Shown piece after piece: positions 60,579 to 64,000 of a stretch of 64,000 nt of DNA. The position numbers and the translations under genes are program-made. The notes beneath the pieces were generated by a model. It saw nothing but the letters and a program-made list of their open reading frames with translations. It did no database searches and was not told the DNA's origin. The stretch comes from Mastacembelus armatus (lineage: Eukaryota; Chordata; Actinopteri; Synbranchiformes; Mastacembelidae): positions 10,362,828 to 10,426,827 of the forward strand of contig NC_046650.1 in assembly GCF_900324485.2 (NCBI RefSeq), given 5' to 3'. How positions within the stretch are numbered: the first letter of the stretch is position 1; each line of letters starts with the position of its first letter.

Positions 60579-63500
60579 GTACGCCACGTCCCTTTTTCCT
60601 CTTTCTCCTCTTTCTCTCCGCTGTTCACGCCGATCTGATGACAGACGCCGTCCTCCTGCTTCTTATACAGTGAGTGCATGTTAAGCTGTGGCAGGTTAAG
60701 CAAACGCTGCCTCCTCTGTTGTGACAGACATGGGAGCCGGAGAGCCAGTTTGCGTTATAAGCTCTCATTACTAATGACAGCACTGCGTGCTCCTTGGGGG
60801 CGAAAACGACTGTATGTGCAGCTAATTTCGCAATTGAACTCTGTCGATGGTTAACCAGCAGTGTGTGCGCACGTCAGCCAGAGATAATGAGATAAAGGAG
60901 CTGAGTTAGTGAGAAGGCTTGTGCTTGGGCCTGTAAGAAGCAGCGACTATAGAGACCATCATGGACAATCCAATTCAATGTCCCCACAGGTATACAAGTA
61001 CAGGTTGTGGTTACCACATTACGTGTGTAAACTGTGTGTCTGTGCTGTCAAAGCCATTCACACCCTTCATGGGGTGTGAGGACACCTGTTGGGCCAGATA
61101 CATCAAATAACTTGGTCCCAAAGATGAAGGCACTTTTTTTAAATCTGCAAATGGTTTCATGGGATGTATCCTTGTTTGTTGTTTTTACGTGTCTGTTAGG
61201 GAGCTTTTCTCTCCATTGCGTTTTTTTCCTTTGGGCCTTGCTAGATTTTCATGGTGAGCGAGCAGAGACAAAAAGCCTCTAGTGAGTTTAGGCCACATCC
61301 ACTGCTGCATGCGTCCACTTTGTGCAACAGATTCAGGCTATATGCTGCTTTTTCTTTCATCTCGAACAGTTTTCCCTGTCTCACAGTACAATAATTAATC
61401 TTCTCACAGCTTCTGCCGCAGTTTTTGTTTCTTCTGCAGTCTCTACCTGACCAGTGTTTATCACGCATCCATCTGACTTAACGCACTGGCTTTTTCTTTT
61501 TGTATCAAACTGTTTTATTCCTGTATCTCGTGCCCTCTTTCCATGTTTGAACAGGATTTGTAATCCACATAGAGGTGGAAATCTGTTTTATGTCCACTTG
61601 GACAAAAATATACTAATTTGGTCACTTTAAGCTAATTTACCCTAAACATTGTGACATTGTCTAAGGTTTGAAAATCAACATATCACATAAAAGCACATAG
61701 GGGAAAAATAGTGTAAAGGGCAGGCTTATTAAGCGTGATCCATTTATTCATCATTCCTTTGGGTGACTCCAGTCTAGCCTTCAGGCAACAGCAGGGCAAT
61801 ACAGGCTGTAAAGAGGTTATCAGGGGCAGTTTATGATGCCAGTCACATGAGTGAGCAGACTAACCCTACTCTAAACTTTGCTGACCCTCAGTGTTGCAGC
61901 CAGTTGCCTCTAAGCCTACCTGATCTTATTTACTTGGCAGTAGTAGAGTAGGGCTGATACAAGGGGGTGTAGAATGAAGAGTGATGGTTGTTAGAATGAA
62001 GTAAACCTTGATTTTTTTTATTTATTTATTTATTTTAAACCAAAAACAGAAACCTCTGAAGATGCTGTTGACTCATGGTCATTCTCCACCACCTTGATCA
62101 TAGTTATACAGGAAGGCACTGATAAGGCTTTTTGCCCTGGTGCAGCCTCAGTACGATTGCAATGTCACTGTACTAATATACGGTGTAAGGAACTGAAATC
62201 TTATTTTTATGTGTGAGATTACCTTTTCATGCCTTTAGTGTATTAAGACCATATCAGTCTGTGTTTATTCAGGAAATGTACTGACTATTTGTCTTGACTA
62301 TAAGCATTAGACACTGTTCTCAGAACTGTAGAAATGGTGACTGGAATAGGTGGTCTACTCCTTTAGAGCAATATTTATTCTGGTAGCACTTCACTGATGG
62401 CAAAAGTTTTCCTTTCTCTTGCCTGCTGTTTTGATCTTTGGCCCTTACTGTATGTGAAAGGGTGCAACTATGCAATGAGTGAGCTCAACGCCCTTTGACG
62501 TGAGTTGTATTGGAAAAAATTAGACATATGATATAATAAATCAAGAAAGCTGGACTCAAGTGATGTGAAAATAGTTAACTTTCTCCTCATACCAGGAAGT
62601 ATACATGTATAAGCAGTGAAAGAACATTACGTTCCTATTGGGAATTATAAGTATATAGTAAACATGAGTGACAAGCTTGTTGTACTCCAGTCCCATTTCC
62701 TTCTGCAAAATTTGAGCCCATCTGAAAAGCCCATCTGTGTTTTTTTTCTGAGTAACAGTAGTAGAAGCTGCCTGAAGTGTTGCTGTTGCCTCTTTGGTGT
62801 TAGGTTGCTCTTAAATACAAAACGCATATTTCTGACCTTTGATCCCTGCTGTAATTTTTCTGTTTATGCTCATATGATAATCTACCCATGTTCATTCTGC
62901 CACTTTAATGGGCTGTACCACAGTCTCTTTGGATTTAGTGCATTTACCCATTATTATGAGACTGGATATGTATTTGTTCAATCTTATCTTGTTCACATGA
63001 TGGGGCTGAATGTATTATTAATTGTATGTCTGACAATAATTTGAACTCATGGCTCTTTTTTGTGTGCTTCTTTTGATTATTTAAACAGAAGCCTTATCTG
63101 TTGGGCTGGCTCCCTTTTTGTCATTGTTGGACACAGTACTGGCTTTGTTGCAGATGAAGTCACACATATTTGTGTCGTCACAACATTAGGCTTGGGCTCA
63201 GCTTTTCTGACGATTTCAAATGTCAGAGGAGAGGTTTTCCCTAATTCAATAAATAGTATGTCAGATTTAAACATGTGAGAATGCATTTTTTTATACAGCC
63301 TCCGCAGCTGGCACAGCTAAACAGCAGCCATGTGAATCCTGTGACATTTTCTCAGATAAGTAGAGTCAATCAGTCTCTCCACCACTTCTCCTCGCTCTGC
63401 TACTGTGTGCCTGCATGCGTCTGTCAGTCATGTTTTGCTGCCCCTTTAATAATGAATCTGTGCCCCCAGCCACAGAAGATCAGATGTAATGAGTAACATT

Positions 63501-64000
63501 TAAAACTCATATGAGAGAGTTACTAAAGAAGGTGCTGTACTCATCTATTTATAGTATATATACAGTCTTCTAAAGGTCAGTGGACAGTGTTTGTTTTATG
63601 TATTTTTTTAATCATAAATATGTGCAGTGACTAATCCTAGTCATATCGAAGGTATTACTGAGCTGACTATATGATAATTGGGCCTGTGGCTAATGAGACT
63701 TCCAGACATCCCAGTTAACATTTTTTAAATTTAAAAGAAAGTGTGGCCCCACGATAAAGACAACAAGGCATCACTTGAAGGTACTTAATATAATTAAAGT
63801 GTCATTTACTTTTATTTTTAGATGCAAGCTCTGTGGTTTGTACAAAAAGCATGCATCCACCCACAAACAATATAGTAATCTTCATTTCAGACCAGCAGGG
63901 GAGAAACAGCTGTGTCAAGGTCCGTACAAGCAGCTTACTTTACTCCAGATGCTTTGGTGTAGGTGTGACTGTTCTGCTTAAAATATAGATGAATGATTTC
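60579..64000 (+). other. clcn3: clcn3 intron running off the window
   Basis: I searched for the shared next exon (TMTNGGSINSSTHLLDLL in human) and saw no match, so the window probably ends within this intron. A 142-codon frame at 62,616-63,044 is AT-rich, Cys/Phe/Leu-biased and without splice context. No other gene was seen. Confidence 0.55.

Noticed and set aside
62616-63044. 142-codon plus frame in the last clcn3 intron
   Set aside because: AT-rich, hydrophobic and Cys-rich by composition, with no splice context, no promoter and no recognisable family.

Overview
The window is nuclear DNA of a ray-finned fish, probably a percomorph-type teleost. The evidence is AT-rich sequence with compact GT-AG genes, a fish-only six7 gene, a diverged extra copy of actr2, teleost SINE and Tc1 fossils, and many dinucleotide microsatellites. 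No prokaryotic, viral or plasmid features were seen. All gene models were read by eye from splice sites, reading phase and remembered vertebrate proteins.

Layout. 1-4,000: two weakly supported, unidentified small genes, one on + (1,015-2,234) and one on - (2,333-3,823), with overlapping 3' ends. 4,000-6,490: microsatellites and a probable promoter zone with an X-box-like palindrome. 6,491-18,589 (+): rin1, a Ras effector and Rab5 exchange factor, 11 coding exons. 20,838-24,694 (-): actr2 (Arp2), 9 exons, converging on rin1. 25,000-26,840: promoter-like sequence and a possible short + transcript. 27,986-30,566 (-): six7, a SIX3/6-class homeobox gene, 3 exons. 30,600-40,290: gene-poor stretch with a 5S-rRNA-derived SINE, a Tc1 fossil and candidate regulatory blocks. 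41,839-43,500 (-): b4gat1, 2 exons. 44,025-44,106 (+): tRNA-Ser(GCU). 45,778-47,586 (-): pfdn2, 4 exons. 47,953-50,007 (+): nit1, 6 exons, head-to-head with pfdn2. 51,050-64,000 (+): 5' part of clcn3, with a possible non-coding first exon and two alternative first coding exons; the rest of the gene lies beyond the window.

The protein-coding genes are mostly housekeeping or trafficking genes that do not form one pathway: endocytic signalling (rin1), branched actin (actr2), endosomal Cl-/H+ exchange (clcn3), matriglycan priming on dystroglycan (b4gat1), chaperone delivery of actin and tubulin (pfdn2), metabolite repair (nit1) and photoreceptor development (six7). The neighbourhood combines blocks that are separate in human: RIN1 with B4GAT1, NIT1 with PFDN2, ACTR2, and CLCN3.

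I found no convincing undescribed molecular system. The points most worth a second look are the unidentified minus-strand gene with an apparent GC-AG intron, the phase-matched alternative clcn3 first exons, the diverged actr2, promoter-associated clusters of GTTAGC/GCTAGC words, and CTCF-like motifs in convergent orientation around six7.
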